Shown in pieces: positions 36,156 to 45,954 of a stretch of DNA of 64,000 nucleotides. The position numbers were made by a program, and so were the translations under genes. Source of the stretch: Armatimonadota bacterium (GTDB lineage: Bacteria > Armatimonadota > Zipacnadia > Zipacnadales > JABUFB01). Each line of letters starts with the position of its first letter. Positions within the stretch are counted from its first letter, which is position 1. The notes beneath the pieces are model-generated. The model was given only the letters and a program-made list of their open reading frames with translations, was not told the origin of the DNA and searched no databases. The stretch is from the NCBI GenBank assembly GCA_013314775.1, contig JABUFB010000008.1, positions 310,001-374,000 of the forward strand. Direction: 5' to 3'.

Positions 36156-36254
36156 CGCCGGACGGCAATGTTTCCAGCGGTGCCGAACCAGTGCTGCGCT
36201 GACGAGTCCGCCTGCCGGCATAGCCTGGCCCCCGCATTTTGAAGGAGGACCGCC

Positions 36255-39134
36255 ATGAACCGACTCAATCTCGCGCTCACTTTCGCGTTGATCGTGATTG
36301 TGCTGATGCCGGCTGATTCCACCGCGCAGCAGGTCATCCGCGCCGGCGACTGGAGCGCTACACTCGGCGCCACTGGTCCAGACGAAATCCGCTATCAGGG
36401 CGAGATGGTTGCGCGCAATGGGCGGTTTGCGGGTTACCTCCCGGACTGGAAAGGCACGCGTTTCGCCATGGGTGGGGCGAAGTTGACGGTCGAAGGCGCG
36501 ACGGCCACCTGGACCCGCGCCATCGAGGGCAATCAGGCGGCCACATTGACCCTGGCTCTCACCCCCGAGAAAATGCTTTTCTCACTCAACACCACTGTCA
36601 CCGCCGCAGGGCCCAGCGAGTTTTCGCTGCAGATTCTGCCCGGAGCGGTCTGCACCGACGAGACTCGCTGCTTCGGGTGGCTCAATGGTGCCGGTTTCGA
36701 GGTGCCACTCAATGCCCCGACGCCCTTCGAAAGGATTCTCGGCATCCGTGAGTTCAAGTTTGAGCAGCCCCGGCGCACCGTGACGCTGCGCTGCGAAGGT
36801 TTCGAGATTCAGGACCGCCGCGCGGCGAACGGAGATCTGTTCCTGGTGCAGGTCATCGGCTCGTCGGGAACCGAGCCCCGCACGGTAGAGCGCAGCATCG
36901 AACTCAGTATCGAAGATGCTCCCGCTCATGCGGTGGCAGGACGCGCGGAGTTCCTGCGGCAGCGGATGGTGGAGTATTCTGACGTGGAGTTCGAGAATCC
37001 GGGCTTCGACGCGGATCAGCCGATGTCGGGCTGGACCACCAACCCGAATGCGGCAGTGGATACAGCGACCTTCCACTCGCAGCCTGCTTCAATCAGGATC
37101 AAGCTCGACGGCACCGAGGCCGACGAGAACCCGTACGTGACGCGGCAAGTCCCGATCAGCGCCGGACACCTCTACCAGGTCGAAACGTGGATCAAGGCGC
37201 AGGGTGTCACCGCAGCTACCAAGCGCGGGATGGCCACCACGGGGGCAACCGTGATATTGGAGTTCGCCGACAAGAACGGTAAGTGGTTCGCCTCCGGGTC
37301 GTACGCGAAAGGCATCTACGGAACGAAAGACTGGACACGCGTGGCCACCGATCCTGTCCGCGCGCCGGCGGGAGCGGGCTATGCCATCATATTCCTGAGT
37401 CTGCGGGCCAACGGCACGGCGTGGTTCGATGATGTGAAGCTCTCCACGGTGAAGTACTCCACCATGCTCATGGAGCCCCTTCCCGGCGCGACGGAGGATG
37501 ACAACACCCCGCGTTTTTCGTGGCGAACCCAGCTTCTCGGCAACGGCGTGGTCCAGCTTTCACAGGACCCGGCATTTCCCGAAGGCCGGACCATCGAGGT
37601 CGCAGCTCCGGACGGCCCCTCCGTCGAGCTGAGAAAAGCGCTGGCGCCCGGCACATGGCACTGGCGGGTGCGCGTCCCCGAGGTGGACGACACCAGCCAC
37701 TCCTTCAGCTTCGTGCAGACCGCGCCCCTGGACCGCGACTGCACGGAACCCCTGGTTTCTGGGGAGCATGGGTACCTCGAGCGAACCGACTTGCCGGCGG
37801 AGGTGACTATCACCGACGACCACGACCTGACCGAAGCGAAGATCGAGGCTGCGGTCAATGGCGAGCCGGCCCGAATCACGCGGAGCGAAGTGATTCGCAA
37901 AGATGGCGGCGATTATTCGGTCACGGTGCAAGTGCGTCCTGCCCAGACATGGGCAAAGGGTCTCAATAAGGTCACGGTCACTGCCACGGACGAGGCCGGA
38001 AACGTGGGAGCGGGAACGATCTTCCGGACCTGGTGTGAGCCAATGCCGAAGATCGTCTGGACCACGCACCACGGCATCCAGGTCGACGGGCAGCGCAAGT
38101 TTCCCTTCGGCATGTACGGCGTCCTGGCCGAGCACGTGGCGATCATGGAAGAAGCCGGGTTCGACCTCGTCCACAACTACACTTGGGACGGCGCCGGCAG
38201 TCTCGCATCAGCCATCGAGTACCTGGACACCGCAAACGCCCACGGGATGCAGGCCTTCATAGGGCTTGACCGCAAGATGCTCCAGGCAGGGAACGAGGAG
38301 TTTGTGGCCGAGCGCGTCGGCGCGCTTATGAGCCACCCGGGACTGCTCTGCTGGTACCTGTACGACGAGCCAGACCTATTACACCAATACGTCTCGCCGC
38401 AATGGCTGGAGCGCTTCTATCGGCTGATCAAGGCACTGGACCCCTTCCACCCAGTGGTCGTCACGTGTGCGGGAGACGGGCCAGTGGGCCAGTACAAGAA
38501 CTCATTCGATGTCCATTGGACCCAGGTCTATGGCGCCACGAGCTTCGTGGCCAGTCGCATTCCCAGGCACCGCGCCCTCATGAAACCCGACTGGCCCCTG
38601 GCGGCGATTCTCCATTGCTATGACCGCGCCCAGACGGGTCTCGCGGATTCGGGCGCTCAATTCGACCCCGACAAGTTCCAGCCGGACGCCCGGGTCCTGC
38701 GCGCCAACGCCTTCATGGCCGTGGCGAAGGAGAGCAGTGGCCTGCTCTGGTGGTGGTGGGGCCAGGGGTCCCCTCGTTACATGACCGTGGCACAGGTCCC
38801 GTGGGCCTGGGATGCGCTGAAGCAGGTTGTTGCGGATATCAAGTCGCTGGAGCCGATCCTGGTTGCAGACGGCACCGATCACACCTGGATCGAGACTCCC
38901 GAAGCGGGTATCGAGGTGCATTTCCGAGAGAAGCGGACTGCGGACACGACGCTGATCATCGCCGTAAACCGCGACGATAAGCCGTGCCGAGTCACCTTCC
39001 GCCCGCGCTCACTGCCTGCCGACTGCCGGCCTGCGGTGCTCTTCGAGGACCGGCAGATTACCGTCAGCGATGGCGAGGTCACCGATGAGTTCGCGGGTCT
39101 CGCAGTACACGTGTACCAGTTCCCCGCGCCCTAG
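36255..39134 (+). CDS. Secreted multidomain glycosidase: CBM-like, Ig-like and TIM-barrel domains
   Basis: A 959-aa exported protein with a signal peptide at 1-24 ending in STAQ. Residues 26-235 are an unassigned beta-rich domain. Residues 248-397 match a CBM4/9-type jelly roll (FENPGFDADQP then YQVETWIKAQGVT). Two Ig/FN3-like segments follow to about 590. A TIM barrel starts near 598 (GIQVDGQRKFPFGMYG), with LLCWYLYDEPD at about 698-708 carrying the probable catalytic acid. A terminal beta-sandwich completes it. It shares the DEP barrel motif with the protein at 32702. Likely an extracellular glycanase. AAGGAGG lies upstream. Confidence 0.78.
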   Translation: MNRLNLALTFALIVIVLMPADSTAQQVIRAGDWSATLGATGPDEIRYQGEMVARNGRFAGYLPDWKGTRFAMGGAKLTVEGATATWTRAIEGNQAATLTLALTPEKMLFSLNTTVTAAGPSEFSLQILPGAVCTDETRCFGWLNGAGFEVPLNAPTPFERILGIREFKFEQPRRTVTLRCEGFEIQDRRAANGDLFLVQVIGSSGTEPRTVERSIELSIEDAPAHAVAGRAEFLRQRMVEYSDVEFENPGFDADQPMSGWTTNPNAAVDTATFHSQPASIRIKLDGTEADENPYVTRQVPISAGHLYQVETWIKAQGVTAATKRGMATTGATVILEFADKNGKWFASGSYAKGIYGTKDWTRVATDPVRAPAGAGYAIIFLSLRANGTAWFDDVKLSTVKYSTMLMEPLPGATEDDNTPRFSWRTQLLGNGVVQLSQDPAFPEGRTIEVAAPDGPSVELRKALAPGTWHWRVRVPEVDDTSHSFSFVQTAPLDRDCTEPLVSGEHGYLERTDLPAEVTITDDHDLTEAKIEAAVNGEPARITRSEVIRKDGGDYSVTVQVRPAQTWAKGLNKVTVTATDEAGNVGAGTIFRTWCEPMPKIVWTTHHGIQVDGQRKFPFGMYGVLAEHVAIMEEAGFDLVHNYTWDGAGSLASAIEYLDTANAHGMQAFIGLDRKMLQAGNEEFVAERVGALMSHPGLLCWYLYDEPDLLHQYVSPQWLERFYRLIKALDPFHPVVVTCAGDGPVGQYKNSFDVHWTQVYGATSFVASRIPRHRALMKPDWPLAAILHCYDRAQTGLADSGAQFDPDKFQPDARVLRANAFMAVAKESSGLLWWWWGQGSPRYMTVAQVPWAWDALKQVVADIKSLEPILVADGTDHTWIETPEAGIEVHFREKRTADTTLIIAVNRDDKPCRVTFRPRSLPADCRPAVLFEDRQITVSDGEVTDEFAGLAVHVYQFPAP

Positions 39135-39148
39135 CTGGAGGCAGGCCG

Positions 39149-40372
39149 GTGGCTGTGCGGTGCGGAAACACAGACTATGACACGGCGGAGATGGTGCGCA
39201 TCATGAAGCCGCCACGGATCGGGTGGGCGCTTTGCATCTTGTCTTTGCTGCCTTGCGTCCCGTTGTGGGCGCGGGAGACCGCGGATGTCTCCCTGGGGCC
39301 AGAACGGACCCGGCCTTTGACCACCTACAAAGGCCATGAGACGCAGATCCTTCACGAGCGCGAGGCCCGGTTCAACCTGGGCGAACATGGGTACGCCATC
39401 GCCTACAAGGCCGGGTACGACCCTGCAATCCCCGACAAAGCCTTCCCGCTGGAAGGCTACATCGGAATGCCGTACCCCACGAGCTGCAACTGGTACCACA
39501 GTGGCTTTCTGTTCGTAAGGATCAACGGCGACGACGTTGGCAACGTCCCACTGAGCAGCATGACCGTCTCCGAAGCAGGCCCTCGCGCCATCGTTGATCT
39601 GGTCTGGCATCACCCGGCAGCGGACGTCCGCGTGCGGTTCCTGGGCGAACCCGATGCCGATCACCTCAAGTGTGAGATTGCCATTGACCCGCTGACGCAG
39701 ATCACGTCCGTGTCCGTTGAGACCCGCTGTTACCCCAGTTTCTTCACCGCCCACCACAAGCGCGAGGGCGCCCGGCGAATCCAGACGCCGACCTTGCTTG
39801 TGAGGGAAAACGAGCCCCGATCCGGCCCGGCTGCTGAGAACTGGTGGAGTGTGTACTACGATGAAGTCTTCGACGTGGCCAAAGGCGAAGGCGCCGGGCC
39901 GTGCGCCATGATGTTCCTCCCCGAGCAGGCCCTGGAAGCACACTTCGCGCCGGGCGGCTATGGTGTGGCCACGCGGATCACCTATCCGCCCGAGACACGT
40001 AGCATCAGGCTGGCATTCTGGGAGTTCCCCAATTTCCCCAACGCCCAGGCGTTGAATGACTTTCGCGCGAAATCCGATGCGGCTCGTGATGCCCTCGCGT
40101 CGGCGGATTTCACGCCGGCCCCCTTGCGCAACCTCGACCTGCCGGGCATGAGAGCGGAGGTCGAGCGCGCGGTCGCCGTTCCCGAAGTGGCGAAGTCGTT
40201 GGGGCAAAAGATTGACACCATCCGCAGTTGGCTTGCAAGCCAGCCGATCGCAGCAGCTGACAACCCGGGAGCCATGGGTGTCCGGGCTCAGGAGAGTTAC
40301 CTGGCGTCCGTCGACAGTTACCAGCAGTTTGCATGGGAAGTGAAACTTGCCGAACTGCTTGCGGGACTGTGA
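39149..40372 (+). CDS. Secreted protein of unknown function, glycan-associated
   Basis: A 407-aa protein. A hydrophobic signal-like run (WALCILSLLPCVPLWA) occupies about residues 25-40 from the GTG start. The GTG at 39149 has GGAGG seven bases upstream; the internal ATG at 39203 would leave a conventional short signal peptide but has a poor ribosome site, so the start is uncertain. The body is beta-rich (EGYIGMPYPTSCNWYHSG, RAIVDLVWHHPAADVRVRFL) and I recognise no named domain. It lies 14 bases after the multidomain glycosidase and 60 before the GH42-like gene, so it is probably part of the same expression unit. Confidence 0.6.
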   Translation: MAVRCGNTDYDTAEMVRIMKPPRIGWALCILSLLPCVPLWARETADVSLGPERTRPLTTYKGHETQILHEREARFNLGEHGYAIAYKAGYDPAIPDKAFPLEGYIGMPYPTSCNWYHSGFLFVRINGDDVGNVPLSSMTVSEAGPRAIVDLVWHHPAADVRVRFLGEPDADHLKCEIAIDPLTQITSVSVETRCYPSFFTAHHKREGARRIQTPTLLVRENEPRSGPAAENWWSVYYDEVFDVAKGEGAGPCAMMFLPEQALEAHFAPGGYGVATRITYPPETRSIRLAFWEFPNFPNAQALNDFRAKSDAARDALASADFTPAPLRNLDLPGMRAEVERAVAVPEVAKSLGQKIDTIRSWLASQPIAAADNPGAMGVRAQESYLASVDSYQQFAWEVKLAELLAGL

Positions 40373-40431
40373 TGCACACCAGCCGACGTGTGGACGTGCC
40401 TGATTGACGACTGCACCGGGAGTGATTGCAG

Positions 40432-43400
40432 ATGTCGCGTAGAGCGCCGGTCGTCATGACCACGGTCGTATTGGCCGCGCTGGGCCTTGTCCTGCCCGTC
40501 AGCGCTCAGGACATGGCAGAACTGGAAGTCGACCACGCCCTGACAATGGACTTCCCCACCCCGCACACCGACTGGGCGCAGCCGTATGCCTACGGGAAGA
40601 CCCGCGTGCTGTTCTTCGTAGACGGGCGCGGCGTCAACCCGCGCGAATGCGTGGAGGTCATGCAACGCTTCGAGATCGAGGCGGAGGCAGTCTTCTGGGC
40701 GCAAATCGTGGACAGCGTTGAGACCCACTGGCACGGCGGCGCAACCGGTGAGCGCCGTATGCTCAACCTGCTGGAGAAGCAGTGGGACGCCTACGTTTTC
40801 CTGGGGCTGGACCTGTCCAACATGTCCCCCGAGCAGCAGTACAAGGTGCTCAAACCCGTGACCGACGGCGCGGGGATCGTCTTCGTCGGCGCCAATGACG
40901 CGCGAATCCTCAAAGATCAAAACAAGCTCACAGAGCTTCCCCCGTTCCTCGCGCAAGGCCCGGTTGGTGAGGCGTTCACGGTGGGCAAAGGACGCGGAAT
41001 CCGTCTGCCGAAGCAGCCGTCCATCGAGTATGCGCCGGGGTGGGAGACAGTCTACGACTACTGGGCCCAGCGCCTGGGCAACGCGATCTTGTGGGCCGCG
41101 GGCAAGGAGCCCAAGGCGCAAATCGCGCTGAGCATCGATAAGAGCACCTTCGCCCGTGACGAGGGCGCCCAGATCACCGGGCAGGTGACCGGTACGCTGC
41201 TGCAGGGCAAAGCATGGGTGCGAAAGCGCTACGTCAGCCACACGGGCGAACCTGTTCCCATTGCCCGGATCGCAATGATCGAGGAAGTGTCTTCCCCCGG
41301 GATGGTCTCTGAGCGCGTGCCCCCATTGCCCGCGGGAGACTACCATTTCGACGTCTGGTTGCGGAGCGACAGGGGGATCGAGAGCTGGGCGTCCGTTCCT
41401 TTCACCGTCACCTCGAGCCGCAAGGTCAGCGAACTCAAGCTTCATGAGACCTGGGGCGAGCCCGGCGACAGCATCGCGGGGACGGTCTCTGTCGAGGGCG
41501 AGCCGCTGCCCGCCGAGGTACTCCAGATTGAGCTTCTGGACCGGCGCGGGAGGATCCTGGCCCAGCGCTCGGTGGCTCCAAGCAATGATCCCGCGCAGTT
41601 CGATTTCACAATTGAGCCCTGGTTTCCCATGCTCGTGACGGTGCGGGCGCGGCTGATCACAAAGCTGGATGAGGTGTCCCGCGCATGGCAGTTCTTCCGG
41701 GTCTGCAAACGCAACCGGGGCCGGTTCAACTTCCTCATGTGGGACGTGCCGCGGGGCACGCTGGCCCCGTATGCGGAAGAGAGTCTGGTGAAACACTCGG
41801 TTACGCTGCAGCTCGCCGGCGGCACCCCGCCGCCGTACCTGTCCGCCTACAATGTCGCCTGGGTCCCCTATACCACACGAATCATGGCCCAGCGAGACGC
41901 GGATGGGATCATGAAGCCCTTCTGCTGGAATGACGTCGAGGCCGTGCAGGCGCATGTGCAGCAGAAGGCCCGGGAATACACTGGCGCGCGGGAACATGGG
42001 GTGTTCGTCTACTCCCTGGGCGATGAGGTGGACACCAAGGGCGCATGTCTGTCCCCGCACTGCGCCGAAGCCTACCGCGTGTTTCTCCAGGAGCAGTACG
42101 GCACGCTGGATGCGCTCAACGCCTCATGGGGGACGGACTTCGCCACTTGGAGCGAGGTCGGTTTGGCGGACCCCAAGGACAGCGATGAAGCGGTGTCGCT
42201 GCGCGAGAAGAACTACCCGCGGTGGTTCGATCGCCAGGCGTACAAGTCCTGGAACTTCGTGAAGTTCTGCGGCGCATATAAGGAGGCTTACCGAAGCATC
42301 GACCCCGATTCGAAGACCGGGTTCGAGGGCGCCGGGGTGTTGGAGCATGGCGACGATCTGGACCTGATCATCCGCAACAACGAGTTCTGGTCGCCCTACC
42401 CTGGAATGGCCGATGAAGTGGTGCGCTCCCTGGCGCCGCGCAGCTTCCCGCGCTCTAACTGGATGGGCTACACGAAAGACGCGGACTCCCTGCTGCAGAA
42501 GTACTGGCGCATGGTGACCCGCGGCTGCGACTCAGTGTGGTGGTGGCGTTGGGACTGTATCGGCCGGTTTCACGGGTGGCTTGCGCCTGATCTCCGGCCA
42601 TTCCCGGCGGTGGCCGAGATCCTCGAAGATACCCAGATCGTGCGCGACGGACTGGGCGACCTTCTGCTCCAGTCCGAGATGTTGGATGACGGCATTGCAG
42701 TTCTGTACTCGCATCCGTCAGTGTACGCTCATAACCTGGATGAGGGCGCGAGTTACGGCGGATATGCGGGATCCCACAGCGCAGTGCATACCATGGTGCG
42801 GGAACTGGGCATGCAGTTCCGGTACGTAAGCGACCGCATGCTGCGCTTGGGCGAGTTCGACGCGCACAGGTATAAGGTGCTGATTTTGCCCCGTGCTGAA
42901 GCGATTGGTGACGCCGAAGCCGAGGTGATCCGCAACTTTGCCGCCGGCGGTGGCACGGTCATGGCCGACGTGCGACCGGGCATCTACGACGGTCACTGCA
43001 AGCCGCGGGATGCAGGGGTTTTGGACGACGTATTCGGCATTGAACGCACCGCGAAGCCTGCAGCCCAAAAGGTGGAGGTAGAGGGCATCGGCGCAGTCAA
43101 GGCCGACACCGGCGTGCGGTTGACAACGGGTGTGGCTCAGGTGACGGCAGACGGAGCGCCGCTTTTCATCGCGAACAAGGTCGGCGAAGGCTCGGCGTAC
43201 ATGACCAACTTCGACATGAGCAGCTACCCGCGGCTGGACGTGGCCGATACTCCCGAGGAGATCGCCCAGGAAACTCGCGACCTGTTCGCCAAGGCCGGCA
43301 TCTTCCCCCGCTATCGTCTCGTGGGCGAGAACGGCCTGCGTGAACGAAATGTCGAGATCGTCCGTTGGGCGAACGGCAGCATGGAGATCGTGGCGTTGTT

Positions 43401-43842
43401 CCGCACCGGCGGCCTGCAGACGAACGCCACCATGTTCCTGCCCCAGCCGCGCTTCGTGTATGACCTGCGCAACCGCAAGTCTCTGGGGCAGGTGGAACAC
43501 TTCCCGGTGACAATCATCCCCAACCGCGCCACGTTCCTGGTGTTGGCGACGAGGGCCGTCCCTGAGGCCGGCCTGACCCTCGAACCCTCCGATGTGTCCC
43601 GGGGGACCGTTGCGACGGCCCGCATATCCGTCCCGGGCGCCGAGGGCCTGCATGCCTTCCGCATCCGGGTCACCAACGGTGGCGAGCATCTGGACTGGCT
43701 GGATCAGATCGTGATCGCTGGCGAGGAAGCCGCAGAGTTCCCGATCCCAGTGGCGTTCAATGACCCCACCGGGCGCTGGAGAATCGAGGCGACAGACCTG
43801 TTCACGAATGAGCCCGTGACGGAGGAACTGGCGGTGCGGTGA
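40432..43842 (+). CDS. Secreted GH42-like beta-galactosidase-type protein
   Basis: A 1136-aa exported protein with a signal peptide at 1-25. The N-terminal part (30-250) resembles a GATase/ThuA-like fold (VLFFVDGRGVNP, DAYVFLGLDLS), followed by beta-sandwiches. The TIM barrel spans about 440-740, with YSLGDEVDT at about 527-535 holding the likely acid/base Glu532 (the GDE of GH42-type enzymes); the nucleophile cannot be fixed by eye. A second GATase-like/trimerisation domain (VLILPRAEAIGD) follows at about 790-880. ATG 40432 sits nine bases after GGGAG. Part of a plus-strand run with the CBM9-like protein 32 bases downstream. Confidence 0.77.
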   Translation: MSRRAPVVMTTVVLAALGLVLPVSAQDMAELEVDHALTMDFPTPHTDWAQPYAYGKTRVLFFVDGRGVNPRECVEVMQRFEIEAEAVFWAQIVDSVETHWHGGATGERRMLNLLEKQWDAYVFLGLDLSNMSPEQQYKVLKPVTDGAGIVFVGANDARILKDQNKLTELPPFLAQGPVGEAFTVGKGRGIRLPKQPSIEYAPGWETVYDYWAQRLGNAILWAAGKEPKAQIALSIDKSTFARDEGAQITGQVTGTLLQGKAWVRKRYVSHTGEPVPIARIAMIEEVSSPGMVSERVPPLPAGDYHFDVWLRSDRGIESWASVPFTVTSSRKVSELKLHETWGEPGDSIAGTVSVEGEPLPAEVLQIELLDRRGRILAQRSVAPSNDPAQFDFTIEPWFPMLVTVRARLITKLDEVSRAWQFFRVCKRNRGRFNFLMWDVPRGTLAPYAEESLVKHSVTLQLAGGTPPPYLSAYNVAWVPYTTRIMAQRDADGIMKPFCWNDVEAVQAHVQQKAREYTGAREHGVFVYSLGDEVDTKGACLSPHCAEAYRVFLQEQYGTLDALNASWGTDFATWSEVGLADPKDSDEAVSLREKNYPRWFDRQAYKSWNFVKFCGAYKEAYRSIDPDSKTGFEGAGVLEHGDDLDLIIRNNEFWSPYPGMADEVVRSLAPRSFPRSNWMGYTKDADSLLQKYWRMVTRGCDSVWWWRWDCIGRFHGWLAPDLRPFPAVAEILEDTQIVRDGLGDLLLQSEMLDDGIAVLYSHPSVYAHNLDEGASYGGYAGSHSAVHTMVRELGMQFRYVSDRMLRLGEFDAHRYKVLILPRAEAIGDAEAEVIRNFAAGGGTVMADVRPGIYDGHCKPRDAGVLDDVFGIERTAKPAAQKVEVEGIGAVKADTGVRLTTGVAQVTADGAPLFIANKVGEGSAYMTNFDMSSYPRLDVADTPEEIAQETRDLFAKAGIFPRYRLVGENGLRERNVEIVRWANGSMEIVALFRTGGLQTNATMFLPQPRFVYDLRNRKSLGQVEHFPVTIIPNRATFLVLATRAVPEAGLTLEPSDVSRGTVATARISVPGAEGLHAFRIRVTNGGEHLDWLDQIVIAGEEAAEFPIPVAFNDPTGRWRIEATDLFTNEPVTEELAVR

Positions 43843-43874
43843 GAACGCAAGCCGGACACAGGAGTGATGGGCCC

Positions 43875-44930
43875 ATGCGAAAACTGATCTGGCTGTCTGC
43901 GCTGGCATGCCTGATCCCGGGCATCGTCTGCCACGCTGAAGATGACTACGACATCAAGGTATACCCGGGCGCGCGCACGTATGACAGGATCATCGTCGAC
44001 GGAAAGATGACGGAGCGATCGTGGGAATATGCGCCCCTGGCCGGCGGGTTCACTTACTACGACCGTCCGGAGCTTGTCCAGCCCCAGACCTTCCTGCGAG
44101 TGATCTACAGCACGACCCACCTGATTTTCGGGGTCCGCTGCGATGAGCCGCTCATGGACAAGCTCACCCCGGTGGCACAGACTCGGGACGCCCACGCGGT
44201 GTTCTCCACGGAAGCGGTAGAGTTCTTCGTGGACCCGAAGCACAGCCACGGTGATTACTTCCAGTTCGCGGTGAACGTGGCCGGGAGCGTCTACGATTCC
44301 CACCTGACAGAACCCTCCTGGAACGCGAAAGTCGAGGCTGCGACGGACTTGCAGGCCGATCACTGGACGATCGAGATAGCCATCCCGTGGGTCGATCTGG
44401 GCGTCAGGCCCGAAGCCGGCATGGTCATCGGGTTCAATGTCTGCCGCGACCGGCTGATTGGCCCACAAAGACACTGGTCGAATTGGGCGCAGACGAAAGC
44501 CAACTTCCACGACCCGGAGCGTTTCGCCCACCTGGTCCTGTCACCATCGGCGGCGATCCTCGGCAAGCTGGGCGATGAGTTCCGTACGGGCGGCCGAACA
44601 GGGCAGATCGTGATCTACACGCGCCAGGGATTTGCGCACACCACCTACCGCGCCCTTGCCGTGAATGCTCTGCAGAACCTGGACGGGCTGCTGGCGGCGC
44701 TGGATGCGCAGGCGGCGTCCGAGAATGATGAACTGACCCAGGCCGAACTGCGACGTCTTGCCGCGGACTACCGGGCGCAGACCATCCCGGTGCGCGAAGC
44801 CCTCACAGGCAAGAGAAAACTGGACGCCGCCGAATGGACGCGTATGGATTACCAGCTCAATCATCTCGCGTCCCAGTTGAGCGAAGCCGTCTGGCAGGCG
44901 CGGCTGAATGCTTTGCTTTCTCAGATATAG
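43875..44930 (+). CDS. Secreted CBM9-like carbohydrate-binding protein
   Basis: A 351-aa exported protein; residues 1-22 are a signal peptide ending in CHA. Residues 30-220 fit the CBM9/endoxylanase-type binding domain: DGKMTERSWEYAPLAGGF, then LIFGVRCDEP, EAVEFFVDPKHSHGDYFQFA and WTIEIAIPWVDLG. In xylanases this domain binds sugar ends. The remaining 130 residues are helical and unassigned. Probably a surface sugar sensor or targeting protein for the adjacent glycosidases. Its ATG lies 33 bases after the GH42-like stop. Confidence 0.8.
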   Translation: MRKLIWLSALACLIPGIVCHAEDDYDIKVYPGARTYDRIIVDGKMTERSWEYAPLAGGFTYYDRPELVQPQTFLRVIYSTTHLIFGVRCDEPLMDKLTPVAQTRDAHAVFSTEAVEFFVDPKHSHGDYFQFAVNVAGSVYDSHLTEPSWNAKVEAATDLQADHWTIEIAIPWVDLGVRPEAGMVIGFNVCRDRLIGPQRHWSNWAQTKANFHDPERFAHLVLSPSAAILGKLGDEFRTGGRTGQIVIYTRQGFAHTTYRALAVNALQNLDGLLAALDAQAASENDELTQAELRRLAADYRAQTIPVREALTGKRKLDAAEWTRMDYQLNHLASQLSEAVWQARLNALLSQI

Positions 44931-44963
44931 ACACTGACCAACCAATCCAGGGAGTGACCACCG

Positions 44964-45902
44964 TTGGCTGATCCTATCACAAGCATCATCGACACTGTGT
45001 CCGAGGAAAACATCCGGCAGTGGCTGTACAGTCTGTGTGAGGACCCTCTGCCCTATCGCAAGCTCAACTACACACTGCCCGGACATGAGAAGTGCACCTT
45101 GCACGAGGCCGACGATTTCATCGAAAGCAAGCTCAGGGAGTGGGGCTGGCAGACGGAGCGCGACGAGACCCGGGTCCAGGCATATCGCTGCGATGAGACC
45201 AAGAACATCCACCACCGATACTCCCCGCCTGCCCCGGAGGACCCCTGGTACACTGCCTACAACGTGTACGCAAAGAAGATCGGCTCCGAGAAACCCGAGG
45301 AGATCATCGTCGCTATCGCCCACAAGGACTCCCAGAGTTGGGTGGACTCTCCCGGCGCAAACGACAACGCCGTTGGCACGGTGGGAATCCTGGAGATGGC
45401 CAGGGTACTGGCGGACTACCCCACAAAGCGCTCCCTGTGGTTCATCTGGTGCAATGAGGAGCATACCCCGTGGACCAGTGTCACCGCCGCGCAGACAGCG
45501 AAAGAGCGCGGCGACAACATCATCGCGGTCTTCAACGTTGACGGCATCGGCCGCAAGTCCCCCGAGGACACTGAGGCGGGTATGCTGACCCACTGCACCG
45601 GGTTCACCGAGCCGGAAGGGGAGCGTATCGCGGATCTGGTCCTCAAGACCAACGAGGACTACAACCTCGGGCTGATTGCGTCGAAGTTCAAACGCGAGCA
45701 CCCCGGCGACGATGACGGGTCCTTCGTGAAAGCCGGTTACCCGGCGGCGGTGATAAACATCGGCTGCTACCCGTACAAAGACCCGAATTACCACCTTCCG
45801 GGCGACCGGTGGGATACCGTGGATGTGCCGAATGCCGCGCTGGCGGTAAAGCTGTTGACCGCCGCGATCTTGCGAGTGGACGAAGGTGCTTTGGAGGGCT
45901 GA
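44964..45902 (+). CDS. M28-family zinc metallopeptidase
   Basis: A 312-aa di-zinc aminopeptidase-type enzyme with no signal peptide. The M28 ligand set is visible: H120 and D122 in AIAHKDSQ, D134 in GANDNAVGT, E165-E166 in CNEEHTP, D193 in NVDGIG and H277 in NYHLPGDRWD. The family removes N-terminal amino acids or hydrolyses other amides. It starts at a TTG preceded by GGGAGTG, which is uncommon but is the only start with a ribosome site here. Cytoplasmic location is inferred from the missing signal. It lies 34 bases after the CBM9-like gene. Confidence 0.85.
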   Translation: MADPITSIIDTVSEENIRQWLYSLCEDPLPYRKLNYTLPGHEKCTLHEADDFIESKLREWGWQTERDETRVQAYRCDETKNIHHRYSPPAPEDPWYTAYNVYAKKIGSEKPEEIIVAIAHKDSQSWVDSPGANDNAVGTVGILEMARVLADYPTKRSLWFIWCNEEHTPWTSVTAAQTAKERGDNIIAVFNVDGIGRKSPEDTEAGMLTHCTGFTEPEGERIADLVLKTNEDYNLGLIASKFKREHPGDDDGSFVKAGYPAAVINIGCYPYKDPNYHLPGDRWDTVDVPNAALAVKLLTAAILRVDEGALEG

Positions 45903-45954
45903 GGGCACACGGCCACAGCCCGCCGCATCCAGAATGAGCCACAAGGAGCCGACC

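Noticed and set aside
40318-42060. 580-aa minus-strand open frame
   Set aside because: Antisense to the GH42-like gene at 40432 and to the end of its upstream neighbour; no coherent domain.
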